Counted from the first letter of the stretch, positions 7,691 through 17,362 are shown. The stretch: 51,439 nucleotides of DNA from Burkholderiaceae bacterium (GCA_004323695.1 SCRU01000157.1:1-51439), one strand, 5' to 3'. Numbers and translations: made by a program. Notes: a model not told the origin generated them from the sequence alone.

Positions 7691-8839
7691 ATGTTCAAAA
7701 AACTCCTGCTGGCATCGGCCTTCGGCCTGTCGATCCTGCCGCTTGCGGCACAGGCGCAAATCAAGGTCGGCGTCACGCTCTCCACCACCGGGCCGGCGGC
7801 ATCGCTGGGGATTCCCGAAAAAATGGCATTTGCCATCATGCCGAAGGAAATCGACGGCCAAAAGGTCGACTACATCGTGCTCGACGATGCCTCGGACCCC
7901 GTGGCGGCCGTGAAGAACACCCGCAAGTTCGTCTCGGAAGACAACGTGGACGTGATCGTAGGCTCTTCCACCACGCCGTCGAGCCTGGCGATGATCGACG
8001 TGGCGGCCGATTCGCAAACACCGATGATTTCCATTGCATCGTCCATCAAAATCGTCGACCCGGTCGACGCCAAGCGATTCTGGGTGTTCAAGACGCCGCA
8101 GACCGACGCCATCATGCTGACGGCCGTGACCGCCCACATGGCCGACCACGGCGTGAAGACGGTGGGCCTGATCGGTTTCAACGACGCCTACGGCGAAGGT
8201 GTCATGAAGGAATTCAACACCCTGTCCGCGCTGCACCACCTCAAGGTGGTTGCACAGGAGCAGTACAAGCGCAACGACACCAGCGTGATCGGCCAGGTGC
8301 TCAAGATCATGGAAGCCAATCCTGATGCGGTCCTGATCGCGGCCTCGGGCACGCCCGGCGCGCTGCCGGCCACGACCCTGCGCGATCGCGGCTACAAGGG
8401 CAAGATCTACTTCACCGACGGCATCATCAACCAGGACTTCCTGCGCGTGGGTGGCAAGGCCGTGGAAGGCGCGTTCCTGCCGGCCGGCCCGTTCGTGGTG
8501 GCGAAACAGCTGCCGGACAGCAACCCGATCAAGAAGGTGTCGCTGGACTTCATCAAGCGATACGACGCTGCCTATCCGAACAGTCCGGCGAACTCGTTTT
8601 CGGCGCACGCCTGGAATGTCTATCTACTGCTCAGGAACGCGATTCCTGTGGCGCTCAAGACGGCCAAGCCCGGCACCAGGGAGTTCCGCCGCGCGCTGCG
8701 CGATGCGCTGGAGAACACAACGAACCTAGTCACCACGCACGGTATCATGAACATGAGCAAGACCGATCACATGGGGTTCGACCAGCGCTCGCGCGTCATG
8801 GTGGAAATCGTGAAAGGCCAGTGGAAACTCGTGCAGTAG
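7691..8839 (+). CDS. Branched-chain amino-acid type ABC transporter substrate-binding protein
   Basis: This 382-aa periplasmic binding protein has a clear signal peptide (MFKKLLLASAFGLSILPLAA, cleavage after AQA) and the Leu/Ile/Val-binding fold start IKVGVTLSTTGPAASLGIPE. Later features are DVIVGSSTTPSSLAMIDVA and VGLIGFNDAYGEGVMKEF. Start chosen at 7691 because the signal peptide begins there. It is the first gene of a livK-H-MG-F transporter. The family carries branched-chain amino acids, amides, urea, aromatic acids and others, so the ligand is open. A strong terminator follows, so the binding protein is likely made in excess over the membrane part. Confidence 0.88.
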   Translation: MFKKLLLASAFGLSILPLAAQAQIKVGVTLSTTGPAASLGIPEKMAFAIMPKEIDGQKVDYIVLDDASDPVAAVKNTRKFVSEDNVDVIVGSSTTPSSLAMIDVAADSQTPMISIASSIKIVDPVDAKRFWVFKTPQTDAIMLTAVTAHMADHGVKTVGLIGFNDAYGEGVMKEFNTLSALHHLKVVAQEQYKRNDTSVIGQVLKIMEANPDAVLIAASGTPGALPATTLRDRGYKGKIYFTDGIINQDFLRVGGKAVEGAFLPAGPFVVAKQLPDSNPIKKVSLDFIKRYDAAYPNSPANSFSAHAWNVYLLLRNAIPVALKTAKPGTREFRRALRDALENTTNLVTTHGIMNMSKTDHMGFDQRSRVMVEIVKGQWKLVQ

Positions 8840-8861
8840 CGCTGCCACATCCTGTTCCGCC

Positions 8862-8893
8862 AGGCGTTGCACATGATGGCAACGCCTTTTTTT
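8862..8893 (+). terminator. Rho-independent terminator between binding protein and permease genes
   Basis: AGGCGTTGC (8862-8870) pairs perfectly with GCAACGCCT (8879-8887) around an 8-base loop and is followed by seven T. Placed 14 bases before the permease gene, it should end most transcripts after the binding protein and leave partial read-through to the membrane components. Confidence 0.85.
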
Positions 8894-8906
8894 CGTGTGA
8901 ATCCGA

Positions 8907-9962
8907 ATGGACCCTTCAATTGCCCTGATTCTGGCGCAGGACGGCATCACGACCGGCGCCGTTTATGCGCTGCTGGCCGTGGGCCTGGTGCTCGTGTTTG
9001 CCGTGACCCGCGTGATTTTCATCCCGCAGGGCGAGATGGTGACCTACGGCGCACTCACCATGGTCATGCTGCAGGCTGGTGCCTTCCCGACCACGGTGTG
9101 GATGCTGCTGGTCATGGGGCTGGCGGTGTTCATCAAGGACCTCTGGGGCCGGCTGCGCCCCGGCGCCGCGCCCGCCGGCAGCCATGTGCTGCGCAATTCC
9201 GCGCTGCTGAACCTGCTGCTGCCGGTCGTCGTCTACCTGCTGGCCAGGCTGCTGCCGCTGCAGGCGCTGGACCTGCCCGCGCAGGCCGCGCTTACGCTGG
9301 CGATCGTCGCGCCGCTCGCGCCGATGTGGTACCGCCTGGCCTTTGAGCCGCTGGCCCACGCCAGCGTGCTGGTGCTGCTGATCGTCGCGGTGGCCGTGCA
9401 TTTCGTGATGCTCGGGCTCGGGCTGGCGATGTTTGGTGCCGAAGGCGCGCGCTCCAATCCGTTTTCGGATCTGCGGTTTCATCTGGGCCCGCTGTCGCTT
9501 TCTGGCCAGGGCCTGGCGGTGATCGTCGCGTCGGTGCTGATCATGGCGGCACTGTCGCTGTTTTTCAACGCCACGGTGGCCGGCAAGGCTTTGCGCGCCA
9601 CCGCGGTGAACCGCCTCGGCGCGCGTCTGGTGGGGATCCAGGTCGCGCATTCGGGCCAGTTGGCATTCCTGCTGGCGGGACTGATCGGCGCGTTTTCGGG
9701 CATCCTGATCGGCCCCGCCACGACGCTGTATTACGACTCCGGCTTCGTGATCGGCCTGAAGGGCTTTGTCGGCGCCATCATCGGCGGCATGGTCAGCTAC
9801 CCGATCGCGGCCGGCGGCGCGCTGTTCGTCGGGTTGATGGAAGCCTACGCGTCATTCTGGGCCAGCGCCTACAAGGAGGTGCTGGTGTTCGCGCTCATTG
9901 TGCCGGTGCTGGTCTGGCGTTCGTTCAGCAGCCACACGCTGCTCGATGAGGAGGAAGAATGA
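8907..9962 (+). CDS. Branched-chain amino-acid ABC transporter permease, LivH type
   Basis: A 351-aa inner-membrane permease. It opens with LILAQDGITTGAVYALLAVGLVLVF, the classic LivH first helix, and contains the conserved cytoplasmic region RATAVNRLGARLVGI and GLKGFVGAIIGGM. It is about 60 aa longer than the typical LivH, with extra hydrophobic segments around residues 70-170. Its stop overlaps the start of the next gene by four bases (ATGA), so the two membrane components are co-translated. It acts with the LivM-LivG fusion, LivF and the upstream binding protein. Confidence 0.9.
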   Translation: MDPSIALILAQDGITTGAVYALLAVGLVLVFAVTRVIFIPQGEMVTYGALTMVMLQAGAFPTTVWMLLVMGLAVFIKDLWGRLRPGAAPAGSHVLRNSALLNLLLPVVVYLLARLLPLQALDLPAQAALTLAIVAPLAPMWYRLAFEPLAHASVLVLLIVAVAVHFVMLGLGLAMFGAEGARSNPFSDLRFHLGPLSLSGQGLAVIVASVLIMAALSLFFNATVAGKALRATAVNRLGARLVGIQVAHSGQLAFLLAGLIGAFSGILIGPATTLYYDSGFVIGLKGFVGAIIGGMVSYPIAAGGALFVGLMEAYASFWASAYKEVLVFALIVPVLVWRSFSSHTLLDEEEE

Positions 9963-11800
9963 TGGCCGGCCCGGCATCGGCGCGCCGCGCCGGCCAGGCC
10001 GGCATCATGCTGTGGCTGGTCCTGATGGCCGCGATGGCGGCCCTGCCCGTGCCCGAGTTCTGGATCACGCTGGCCAACTACATCGGCATGTACAGCCTGG
10101 TCGCGCTCGGGCTGGTGCTGCTGACCGGCATCGCGGGCATGACCTCTTTCGGGCAGGCCGCGTTCGTCGGCATCGGGGCCTACGCCAGCGCCGTGCTGAC
10201 CACAACCTATGGCGCGTCGCCCTGGATCGGCCTGGTGGCCGGCGTGGCCATCACGGTGCTGGCCGCGGTGGCGCTGGGGGCCATTACCATGCGCCTGTCG
10301 GGTCATTACCTGCCGCTGTGCACGCTGGCCTGGGGCCTGAGCCTGTTCTACCTGTTCGGCAATCTGACCCTGCTGGGCCAATTCGACGGCATCACCGGCA
10401 TTCCTCCCATCAACGTCTTCGGCCTCGAGTTGCGCAGCGGCCGGCACATCTACCTGCTGATCTGGCTCATGGTTGCGCTCGCCGTCATGGGCACGCTGAA
10501 CCTGCTCGACTCGCGCTCGGGCCGGGCCATCCGCGCGCTCAAGGGCGGCGTTGTGATGGCCGAATCTTGTGGCGTGAATACCGCGCGCATCAAGATGCTC
10601 ACGTTCGTGCTCGCCGCCGTGCTGGCCGGCCTCTCGGGCTGGCTCTACGCGCATTTGCAGCGGGCCGTGAATCCAACTCCGTTCGACCTCGGCGCCGGCA
10701 TTGGCTACCTGTTCATGGCGGTCGTGGGCGGCGCCGGCTACGTCTGGGGCGCCCTGGTGGGCGCGGCGCTCATGACGCTGCTCGGCGACTGGCTGCAGAG
10801 TGTGCTGCCCACCCTGCTCGGCCAGAGCGGCAATTTTGAAGTCGTCGTGACGGGCCTGGTGATGATTCTGCTGCTGCAGCGTGCGCCCGCCGGAATTTGG
10901 CCTTTGCTGGTGCGCGCGGTGCTGTGGCCATTCCGTCGCCGCATCGGCAGTGCAGCGGCCCCTGCCGAACTGGCGCCCCCTGCCGGCCTGCGCGCCATCC
11001 GCCACGCGCGGGTCCTGCCGCAGCGCGCCAAGCCGGCGCATGGCCGCCTGGTGCTGGATGTGCGGCTGGCGCGCAAGACCTTCGGCGGCCTGGTCGCCGT
11101 GAACGACGTGAGCTTCTCGCTGGCCGCCGGCGAGATCGTCGGCCTCATCGGGCCGAACGGGGCGGGCAAGAGCACCATGTTCAATCTGGTCAGCGGCGTG
11201 CTTCCGTTGAGCGCGGGCGAAGTGCATTTCATGGGCGAGCGGGTCGATGGCCGGCCCTCGCACTGGATGGCGCGGGCGGGCATGGCCCGTACCTTCCAGC
11301 ACGTGCGCCTGATGCCCGCCATGAGCGCCATCGAGAACGTCGCCATCGGCGCCCATCTGCGCGGCAGCAAGGGCGCTCTGGCCGGCGCGCTGCGGCTGAA
11401 CCGGGGGGAAGAGGCCAGCCTGTTCGCGCAGGCGCACACTCAACTGGAGCGGGTCGGTCTGGGCGGCGATGGCCTGCGCGAGGCCGGCAGTCTGGCGCTG
11501 GGTCAACAGCGCCTGCTGGAGATTGCGCGCGCGCTCGCTTGCGACCCGGTGCTGCTGTTGCTGGACGAGCCGGCTGCCGGCCTGCGGCACCAGGAAAAGC
11601 AGGCGCTCGCCGCCGTGTTGCGCCAATTGCGGGACGAGGGCGTCAGCGTGCTGCTGGTGGAACACGACATGGATTTCGTGATGGGGCTGGTCGACCGGCT
11701 GGTGGTGATGGATTTCGGCAGCCGCATCGCCGAGGGCGCCCCGCAGGACGTCCGGCAGGACCCTGCCGTGATTGAAGCCTACCTGGGAGGTGTCGAATGA
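9959..11800 (+). CDS. Fused LivM permease - LivG ATPase
   Basis: One 613-aa polypeptide carries both functions. Residues about 15-320 are a LivM-type permease ([49 protein letters not shown]). After a linker of about 50 residues, residues 370-613 are a LivG ATPase with Walker [10 protein letters not shown] near residue 398, Q-loop region [11 protein letters not shown], signature [15 protein letters not shown] (Ala in place of the usual Ser/Tyr) and Walker [13 protein letters not shown]. The frame is open throughout, with no internal stop, so the fusion looks real. It overlaps both neighbours by four bases. Permease-ATPase fusions of this family are known in betaproteobacteria. Confidence 0.92.
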   Translation: MMAGPASARRAGQAGIMLWLVLMAAMAALPVPEFWITLANYIGMYSLVALGLVLLTGIAGMTSFGQAAFVGIGAYASAVLTTTYGASPWIGLVAGVAITVLAAVALGAITMRLSGHYLPLCTLAWGLSLFYLFGNLTLLGQFDGITGIPPINVFGLELRSGRHIYLLIWLMVALAVMGTLNLLDSRSGRAIRALKGGVVMAESCGVNTARIKMLTFVLAAVLAGLSGWLYAHLQRAVNPTPFDLGAGIGYLFMAVVGGAGYVWGALVGAALMTLLGDWLQSVLPTLLGQSGNFEVVVTGLVMILLLQRAPAGIWPLLVRAVLWPFRRRIGSAAAPAELAPPAGLRAIRHARVLPQRAKPAHGRLVLDVRLARKTFGGLVAVNDVSFSLAAGEIVGLIGPNGAGKSTMFNLVSGVLPLSAGEVHFMGERVDGRPSHWMARAGMARTFQHVRLMPAMSAIENVAIGAHLRGSKGALAGALRLNRGEEASLFAQAHTQLERVGLGGDGLREAGSLALGQQRLLEIARALACDPVLLLLDEPAAGLRHQEKQALAAVLRQLRDEGVSVLLVEHDMDFVMGLVDRLVVMDFGSRIAEGAPQDVRQDPAVIEAYLGGVE

Positions 11801-12546
11801 GCGTGGCCATGACGTCGCAGCAGCCGGCGCCGGTGCTTCAGGTGCGCAATTTCTCGGTGGACTATGGCAAGGTCCGCGCCTTGCACGATGCCTCGCTGCA
11901 GGTCGCTGCAGGCAGCATCGTGACCGTGATCGGCCCGAACGGTGCAGGCAAGTCCACGCTGCTCAACGCCGTCATGGGCGTGCTGCCCGCCAGCGGCGAG
12001 CTGCGCTTCCTGGGCGCGCCCGAGCGCGGATCGATCGAAATGCGGGTCGCGCACGGCCTCAGCCTGGTGCCGGAAAAGCGCGAACTGTTCGCGAGCATGA
12101 CAGTGCAGGACAACCTGCTGCTGGGCGCCAGGGTAAGGCTGGACTGGCGCGGCCGCGGAGCCGAGGCGACGCAGGCCGAGGTGCTGCGCCTGTTTCCGCG
12201 CCTGGCCGAGCGGCGCAAGCAGCTGGCGGGGACCCTGTCGGGGGGCGAGCGCCAGATGCTGGCGATCGGACGCGCGCTCATGGCCAGCCCCAAGGTGCTG
12301 ATGCTCGATGAGCCCAGCCTGGGGCTGGCGCCGCTCGTGGTGCGGGAGATCTTTCACATCATCTCGGGCCTCAAGCAAAGCGGCGTTGGCATTTTGCTGG
12401 TCGAGCAGAATGCGCGCGCGGCGCTGCAGGTGGCGGACTATGGCTACGTGCTGGAAACCGGTCGCATCACGCTCGAAGGCCCGGCCGGGGACCTGATGCA
12501 TGATGCGCGCGTGGCGGCCACCTATCTCGGGCTTGCCAAGGCTTGA
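11797..12546 (+). CDS. Branched-chain amino-acid ABC transporter ATPase, LivF type
   Basis: This 249-aa ATPase is the second nucleotide-binding subunit of the transporter. Walker A is GPNGAGKST, the signature is [16 protein letters not shown], and Walker B is [16 protein letters not shown] followed by the LivF-typical [23 protein letters not shown]. The start overlaps the LivMG stop (ATGA). It is the last gene of the operon; a convergent mscS-like gene follows after 78 bp. Confidence 0.95.
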   Translation: MSVAMTSQQPAPVLQVRNFSVDYGKVRALHDASLQVAAGSIVTVIGPNGAGKSTLLNAVMGVLPASGELRFLGAPERGSIEMRVAHGLSLVPEKRELFASMTVQDNLLLGARVRLDWRGRGAEATQAEVLRLFPRLAERRKQLAGTLSGGERQMLAIGRALMASPKVLMLDEPSLGLAPLVVREIFHIISGLKQSGVGILLVEQNARAALQVADYGYVLETGRITLEGPAGDLMHDARVAATYLGLAKA

Positions 12547-12624
12547 TGCGTTTTGGCGTTCAAAAATATCAACTACCACCCCCTTGGCCCGGCCCGTCCC
12601 GAGCTTGTCGAAGAATCAAAGGGT

Positions 12625-13911
12625 TCAGCCCGAACGGGGTTTGATGTGCAGCACGCGCTGCGGGTACGGAATGTCGATGTGGTGCTCGCGCAGGGCGCGC
12701 AGGATTCCCAGATTGATTTGCGAGCGCAGCCCGAGCTGGCCGTTTTCGGGGTCGGCGATCCAGAAGCCCACCGTGAACTCCAGGCCGTCGGCACCGAACG
12801 CAGACAGCGCGGCGGCGGGCGCAGGCTCGCGCAGCACGCGCGGGCACTGGATCGCGGCATCGACCAGCAGGCGCATCACCAGATCCACATCGCTCTCATA
12901 CCCCACCGACACCACCGTGGATAGCCAGACGCGGGTGTCGGCCAGCGACAGGTTCTCCACGCGCTGGGTGATCAGCATGGCGTTGGGTACGATGGACTCG
13001 CGCCCGGAGGACGAGCGGATCACGGTGTAGCGTGCGTTGATGTCGGTGATGCGGCCTTCGAAGGTATCGACCCGGACGTTGTCGCCGATGCGCACGCTGC
13101 GTTCGGCCAGGATGACGAAGCCGCTGACGTAGTTGGAGGCGAGCTGCTGCAGCCCGAATCCAATGCCCACGCCGATCGCGCCGCCCAGCACCGAGAGCGT
13201 CGTGAGATCGATACCGACCGCCGATAGCGCCACCAGCAACCCGACGAACATCAGCAGCGCGCGCAGTGCATTGCTGATCGCCTTGCGCACCGACAGCTCG
13301 CTGCCCGTCGCGTTGCGCAGCAGGCGGGCCTCGATCGCCGCCGAGATCCACAGCGTGACCAGCAGCACCGCGCCGGCGGTCAGCGCGCCCGCGATCAGGG
13401 TGGTCACCGAAACATGCGTATTGCCAATCGTCAGCTTGATCTCGTCCAGCTCGTCGAGCATCAGCGGCAGCAGACCACTGACCCACAGCGCCACGGCAAG
13501 CCAGGCCACCCACGAGATGGTCCGCTCGAGCGCGCGCACCAGGGGGGTCGCCTTGAAGGCCGCCTGCAGCACCTTGACGCCCAGGCGGATCGCGGCGAAC
13601 GACACCAGCACCGGAATCGCGATCCGGAACACCGCGACCGGGATCGAGCGCCTCAGCATCTCGCGGGCCAGATAACCGGCGCACAGCAACAGCACCGGGA
13701 ACAGCACGCCGTCGATGATCCGGCGGCCAAACATGATGGAGCCGGGATCGGGCTGACCCGCCGCCCGGCGAGCGAGCCAGACCAGTCCCCAGGCCAGCAG
13801 CGCGCAAACGGCCAGAACCGCCAGTTCGGTCAGCGCGGTCGGGCGCAGCAATGCCAGGAGCCAGTCGTGAAAGTCGTCGATCGGCACCGGCGCGGTGGTC
13901 GTTCCCCTCAT
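12625..13911 (-). CDS. Mechanosensitive ion channel, MscS family
   Basis: A 428-aa membrane protein expected to open under membrane tension and release solutes on osmotic downshock. The N-terminal half has several hydrophobic helices. The pore-lining third helix and beta domain are recognisable as LSVLGGAIGVGIGFGLQQLASNY (Gly/Ala-packed helix), then RSVRIGDNVRVDTFEGRITD and the family motif SIVPNAMLITQRVENLS. The ATG at 13911 has AGGAAAA upstream, and the frame beyond it to 13980 lacks family sequence. It may be co-transcribed with the hydrolase gene upstream, whose stop is 17 bp away. Confidence 0.9.
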   Translation of the reverse strand: MRGTTTAPVPIDDFHDWLLALLRPTALTELAVLAVCALLAWGLVWLARRAAGQPDPGSIMFGRRIIDGVLFPVLLLCAGYLAREMLRRSIPVAVFRIAIPVLVSFAAIRLGVKVLQAAFKATPLVRALERTISWVAWLAVALWVSGLLPLMLDELDEIKLTIGNTHVSVTTLIAGALTAGAVLLVTLWISAAIEARLLRNATGSELSVRKAISNALRALLMFVGLLVALSAVGIDLTTLSVLGGAIGVGIGFGLQQLASNYVSGFVILAERSVRIGDNVRVDTFEGRITDINARYTVIRSSSGRESIVPNAMLITQRVENLSLADTRVWLSTVVSVGYESDVDLVMRLLVDAAIQCPRVLREPAPAAALSAFGADGLEFTVGFWIADPENGQLGLRSQINLGILRALREHHIDIPYPQRVLHIKPRSG

Positions 13912-13927
13912 GTCGTTTTCCTGCCCG

Positions 13928-14881
13928 TCAGATGCCGGCCAGCACGCGCAGGTGGGCTTCCACACTGCGCCCCAGCGCATCCAGGTGGTAGCCGCCTTCC
14001 AGGCACGAGACGATCCGGCCTTTTGCGTGGCGCCGCGCCACGCCCAGGATGCGCTCGGTGATCCACGCGTAGTCCTGCTCGGTCAGTCCGAGCTGGCCCA
14101 TGTCGTCCAGCCGGTGCGCGTCGAAGCCCGCGCTGATGAATATCAACTCGGGCTGGAAAGCCTCCAGCCGCGGCAGCCATGCCGTCTCCACGAGTTCCCG
14201 GATGGCCATGCCCCGGGTATAGGCCGGCACCGGCAGGTTCACCATGTTGCCGGCCGGAAATTCGGTACCGCTATAGGGATAGAACGGATGCTGAAAGAAA
14301 CTCACCATCAACACCCGCTCGTCCCCGCTGAAGATGTCCTCGGTACCGTTGCCATGATGCACGTCGAAGTCCACGATGGCGATGCGCTTGAGGCCGTGCC
14401 GCTCCAGCGCATATTTCACGCCGATGGCCACATTGTTGAAAAAGCAGAAACCCATGGCCCTGCCCTTGCACGCATGATGTCCCGGCGGGCGCACGGCGCA
14501 AAACGCGCTGTCCAGCTCCCCGGCCAGCACCGCGTCGGTGGCCGCCAGCGCCGCTCCGGCGGCACGCAGCGCGGCGTCCCAGGTATGGACGTTCATCGCG
14601 GTGTCCGGATCAATCTGGGCATGGCCCGGCCCGCCGGCCGCAACATCCTCCTTGAGCTGCTCGGACAGGCCGCGCAGGGACGCAACGTACATGCGCTCGT
14701 GCGCCAGCTCGATGTCCGCCAGCGCGGCCACCGGCGCATCCCGTTGATCCAGCGCGTCGCGCACCCCGGTGATCAGCAACCGGTCCGCAATGGCATCGAG
14801 CCGCTGCGGACACTCGGGGTGTCCCGGCCCCATTTCATGCTTGCCGCAATCCGGATGCGTGAAATACCCGGTCCTGCTCAC
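13928..14881 (-). CDS. Histone-deacetylase-family hydrolase
   Basis: This 317-aa zinc-dependent deacetylase-fold protein carries the family motifs in order: GHPECPQRL, AVRPPGHHA (tandem His), GFCFFNNVA, VDFDVHHGNGT (zinc ligands Asp and His), SAGFDAH (zinc Asp) and CLEGGYHLDAL near the C-terminus. Bacterial members include acetoin-utilisation-like and acetylpolyamine deacetylases. The sequence does not tell which substrate is used, so no gene name is given. All active-site residues seem present. It is divergent from the moxR gene 53 bp away and upstream of the mscS-like gene. Confidence 0.93.
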   Translation of the reverse strand: MSRTGYFTHPDCGKHEMGPGHPECPQRLDAIADRLLITGVRDALDQRDAPVAALADIELAHERMYVASLRGLSEQLKEDVAAGGPGHAQIDPDTAMNVHTWDAALRAAGAALAATDAVLAGELDSAFCAVRPPGHHACKGRAMGFCFFNNVAIGVKYALERHGLKRIAIVDFDVHHGNGTEDIFSGDERVLMVSFFQHPFYPYSGTEFPAGNMVNLPVPAYTRGMAIRELVETAWLPRLEAFQPELIFISAGFDAHRLDDMGQLGLTEQDYAWITERILGVARRHAKGRIVSCLEGGYHLDALGRSVEAHLRVLAGI

Positions 14882-14934
14882 GGCGCCACCCCGCCCTGAA
14901 GGTTCCCGGAAGACTTTTCGGTTATGGTCATGAC

Positions 14935-15855
14935 ATGCAGCATCAGGAAAAACTCAAGGCGCTTTTAAACCAGCTTAACACGGTGATTGTGGGCAAGCCG
15001 GCGCAGGTGCAGGACTGCGTGGCCTGCCTGCTGGCCGGCGGGCATCTGCTGATCGAGGATGTCCCGGGCGTCGGCAAGACGACGCTGGCGCATGCGCTGG
15101 CGCGCGCCTTTGGCCTGCACTTTTCGCGCGTCCAGTTCACCGCCGACCTGATGCCCAGCGACTTGACGGGTGTTTCGATCTACGAGCGCGGCAAGGAGGC
15201 CTTCGTGTTCCACCCCGGTCCGATCTTCGCCCAAGTGCTGCTGGCCGACGAGATCAACCGCGCCAGCCCCAAAACCCAGAGCGCGCTGCTCGAAGCCATG
15301 GAAGAAAAGCAGGTCACCGTGGAGGGCGAAACGCGCGCCCTGCCCACGCCGTTCTTCGTGATCGCCACGCAAAACCCGCATGACCAGCTCGGCACCTATG
15401 CGCTGCCGGAGTCGCAGCTCGACCGGTTCCTGATGCGCATCTCGCTCGGCTATCCGGATCGTGCGGCCGAACGCGACCTGCTGACCGGCAGCGACCGGCG
15501 CGACATGCTGGAGGCGCTGCCCGGCATCCTCACGCCCGCCGATCTGCACGGGCTGCAGCAGCAGGTGCTGCAGGTGCATGCGGCCGGGCCGCTGCTCAAC
15601 TACGTGCAGGACCTGGTGGCCGCCACGCGATCCGGCCGCTGGTTTGCCACCGGCCTGTCGCCGCGCGCCGGCATTGCCGTGCTGCGCGCCGCCCGGGCCC
15701 AGGCGCTGCTGTGCGGGCGCGACTATGCCGCGCCCGACGACGTGCAGGCGATCCTGGCGCAAACCGTGGCGCACCGCCTGATTCCGGTGGGCAATGCCGG
15801 GCGCGGCGCCGTCGAGCAGGTGCGCGCCATGATTGCGGCCGTGCAGTTGCCGTGA
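14935..15855 (+). CDS. MoxR-family AAA+ ATPase
   Basis: A 306-aa AAA+ ATPase. Walker A is GVGKTT near residue 45, Walker B is LLADEINRA near 102, and the sensor region ATQNPHDQLGTYALPESQLDRF is typical of MoxR. These act as chaperone-like ATPases that assemble or activate partner complexes, and they usually sit beside DUF58 and transglutaminase-like genes, as here. The stop overlaps the GTG start of the DUF58 gene (GTGA), so the two proteins are probably made in fixed ratio. Confidence 0.95.
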   Translation: MQHQEKLKALLNQLNTVIVGKPAQVQDCVACLLAGGHLLIEDVPGVGKTTLAHALARAFGLHFSRVQFTADLMPSDLTGVSIYERGKEAFVFHPGPIFAQVLLADEINRASPKTQSALLEAMEEKQVTVEGETRALPTPFFVIATQNPHDQLGTYALPESQLDRFLMRISLGYPDRAAERDLLTGSDRRDMLEALPGILTPADLHGLQQQVLQVHAAGPLLNYVQDLVAATRSGRWFATGLSPRAGIAVLRAARAQALLCGRDYAAPDDVQAILAQTVAHRLIPVGNAGRGAVEQVRAMIAAVQLP

Positions 15856-16841
15856 CTCCCTCCCGAAGCGTCTTCAACCCATTCGCCTTCGTGCGCCGGC
15901 GCTTTCGCCAGTGGTGGCAGGCGCGGCTGCCGCTGACCGACACCTTCAGCCTGACCCAGCGCAACGTCTACATCCTGCCGACGCGCGCGGGCCTGATGCT
16001 GGGCGCGACGCTGACGCTGCTGCTGGTGGCGTCCATCAACTACCAGCTGAACCTGGGCTACCTGCTGACCTTTCTGCTGGCCGGCAGCGCGGTGGTGAGC
16101 ATGCATGTGTGCCACGGCACGCTGCGCGGTATCACGCTGCATCTGACCGCGCCCGGCGAATGCTTTCTGGGGAGCAGCGCGCTGCTCGACATCCATCTCG
16201 CGAGTACCCGCCGATCGATCCGGTACGGCATCGGTGTGAGCGTGCACGGTGGCCGGCACTGGGCCTGGACCGATGTGCCGGCGCAAGGCAGCGCGACGGT
16301 GCAAGTGACATTTGCGCCGGCGCGCCGCGGCATGGATCGGGTCCCCACGCTGAGCGCCGAGACGCGCTTTCCGCTGGGCACGTTCCGCGTCTGGACGGTC
16401 TGGCGGCCGGCGGCGCAGGTGCTGGTCTATCCGCGGCCCGAAGCGTCCCCGCCGCCGCTGCCGCCCGGTGAGCCGCGCCCGGGTGGCGCGGCCGTGCTGC
16501 CGGTGCAGGGCGGCACCGAGTTCGACGGCGTGCGGGCGTACCGGCGCGACGACCCGCTCAAGCGCGTGGTGTGGAAGCAGGCCGCCAAGGCCATGGCGCG
16601 CGGCTCGGACGAACTCGTCAGCCGCAATACCGAGCAGGCCCAGCGCCACGAGCTGTGGCTGGACTGGGCGCTGGCGGGCCCGCACGACACCGAGCAGCGG
16701 CTCTCGCGGTTGTGTGCCTGGGTGCTGGCGGCCGACCGGCTTGGAGTTGACTATGGATTGCGCCTGCCAGGGATTGAAATCGCGCCCGACAGTGGCGCGG
16801 CGCAGCGCAGGCGGTGCCTGGAGGCGCTGGCGTTATGTTGA
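15852..16841 (+). CDS. DUF58 domain protein
   Basis: This 329-aa protein starts at the GTG overlapping the moxR stop. Two hydrophobic segments near residues 40-80 (PTRAGLMLGATLTLLLVASINY and the next helix) anchor it in the membrane. The DUF58 domain follows, with GGTEFDGVRAYRRDDPLKRVVWKQAAK as its clearest part. DUF58 proteins partner MoxR ATPases; some have a VWA-like metal site. The role here is unknown but is presumably linked to the downstream TgpA-like transglutaminase and the cell envelope. A repeat island, rather than the usual tight junction, follows the gene. Confidence 0.9.
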   Translation: MTPSRSVFNPFAFVRRRFRQWWQARLPLTDTFSLTQRNVYILPTRAGLMLGATLTLLLVASINYQLNLGYLLTFLLAGSAVVSMHVCHGTLRGITLHLTAPGECFLGSSALLDIHLASTRRSIRYGIGVSVHGGRHWAWTDVPAQGSATVQVTFAPARRGMDRVPTLSAETRFPLGTFRVWTVWRPAAQVLVYPRPEASPPPLPPGEPRPGGAAVLPVQGGTEFDGVRAYRRDDPLKRVVWKQAAKAMARGSDELVSRNTEQAQRHELWLDWALAGPHDTEQRLSRLCAWVLAADRLGVDYGLRLPGIEIAPDSGAAQRRRCLEALALC

Positions 16842-16860
16842 AGGCGTCTGCTTGCCAGCA

Positions 16861-17021
16861 AGCCGGGTCTCGCCCCGGCAGGCGAGGCACTTTTCTTTGC
16901 TTGTCCAAAGAAAAGTACCCAAAAGAAAGGGCAGCCGCAGTCACGGCCCCTTCGGGGTTCCTTGCGCTGCTCGGGGCCAGCGGGAAGCGCGCAAACTCGG
17001 CTTCGCCTCAAACATGCGCGC
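16861..17021 (+). repeat. Repeat island, left arm of an imperfect inverted repeat
   Basis: This block and 17200-17362 are diverged reverse complements. They share the CCCCGGC(A/G)GGCG start, the ACTTT(T)CT(T/C)TTGCTT...CCAA segment and a perfect 35-base match (16987-17021 against 17200-17234). I have seen this type of sequence between genes in many Burkholderiales genomes; it appears to be a dispersed non-coding repeat. Open frames across it are artefacts. Confidence 0.75.
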
Positions 17022-17080
17022 TTCTTCATCCGCTTGCCCCTGCGCTGCTCAGCCGTGCCAGGACGGCGGGGGAGAGGAAT

Positions 17081-17100
17081 ACCGGATACCGGATACAGGA
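17081..17100 (+). repeat. Short tandem GGATAC(C/A) repeats
   Basis: A run of 7-base units, GGATACC-like, repeated about three times, sits just left of the 28-bp palindrome in the repeat island. Confidence 0.5.
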
Positions 17101-17104
17101 TCCC

Positions 17105-17132
17105 ACAAGGACGCGCCATGGCGCGTCCTTGT
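17105..17132. repeat. Perfect 28-bp palindrome
   Basis: Each half is ACAAGGACGCGCCA and its exact reverse complement follows without a gap, centred on CCATGG. It would form a very stable hairpin in RNA, with hardly any loop unless the central bases open. There is no T run after it on either strand, so it is not a standard terminator. It lies between the two inverted arms of the repeat island. Confidence 0.85.
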
Positions 17133-17199
17133 CGAATTGGATATTGGGCCCCCATGCCGTCATGAGGAGGCGAGTAGCGCAGACTGGAGCCGATCAGGG

Positions 17200-17362
17200 G
17201 CGCGCATGTTTGAGGCGAAGCCGAGTTTGCGCGCACCCGGCTCAAGTCGAGCAACGCAGCGTACCGGCGCAGCCGGGCGACGAATCCGGCTCGCCTTCTC
17301 TTTGCTTACTTTCTCTTGGCGAAGCAAGAGAAAGTGAGGCGCCCGCCGGGGCGCAACCCGGC
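17200..17362 (-). repeat. Repeat island, right arm of an imperfect inverted repeat
   Basis: Reverse-complement partner of 16861-17021; bases 17200-17234 are a perfect 35-base match to 16987-17021. Together with the palindrome between them, the island fills the gap between DUF58 and tgpA. Confidence 0.75.

Noticed and set aside
9869-11665. 598-codon open frame antisense to livMG
   Set aside because: High-GC shadow of a well-conserved coding frame; composition is His/Gln/Arg-rich with no domain.
12590-12650. Short sequence GAGCTTGTCGAAGAATC near the livF and mscS ends as a terminator
   Set aside because: A common dispersed sequence without a clear stem and T run; not strong enough to call.
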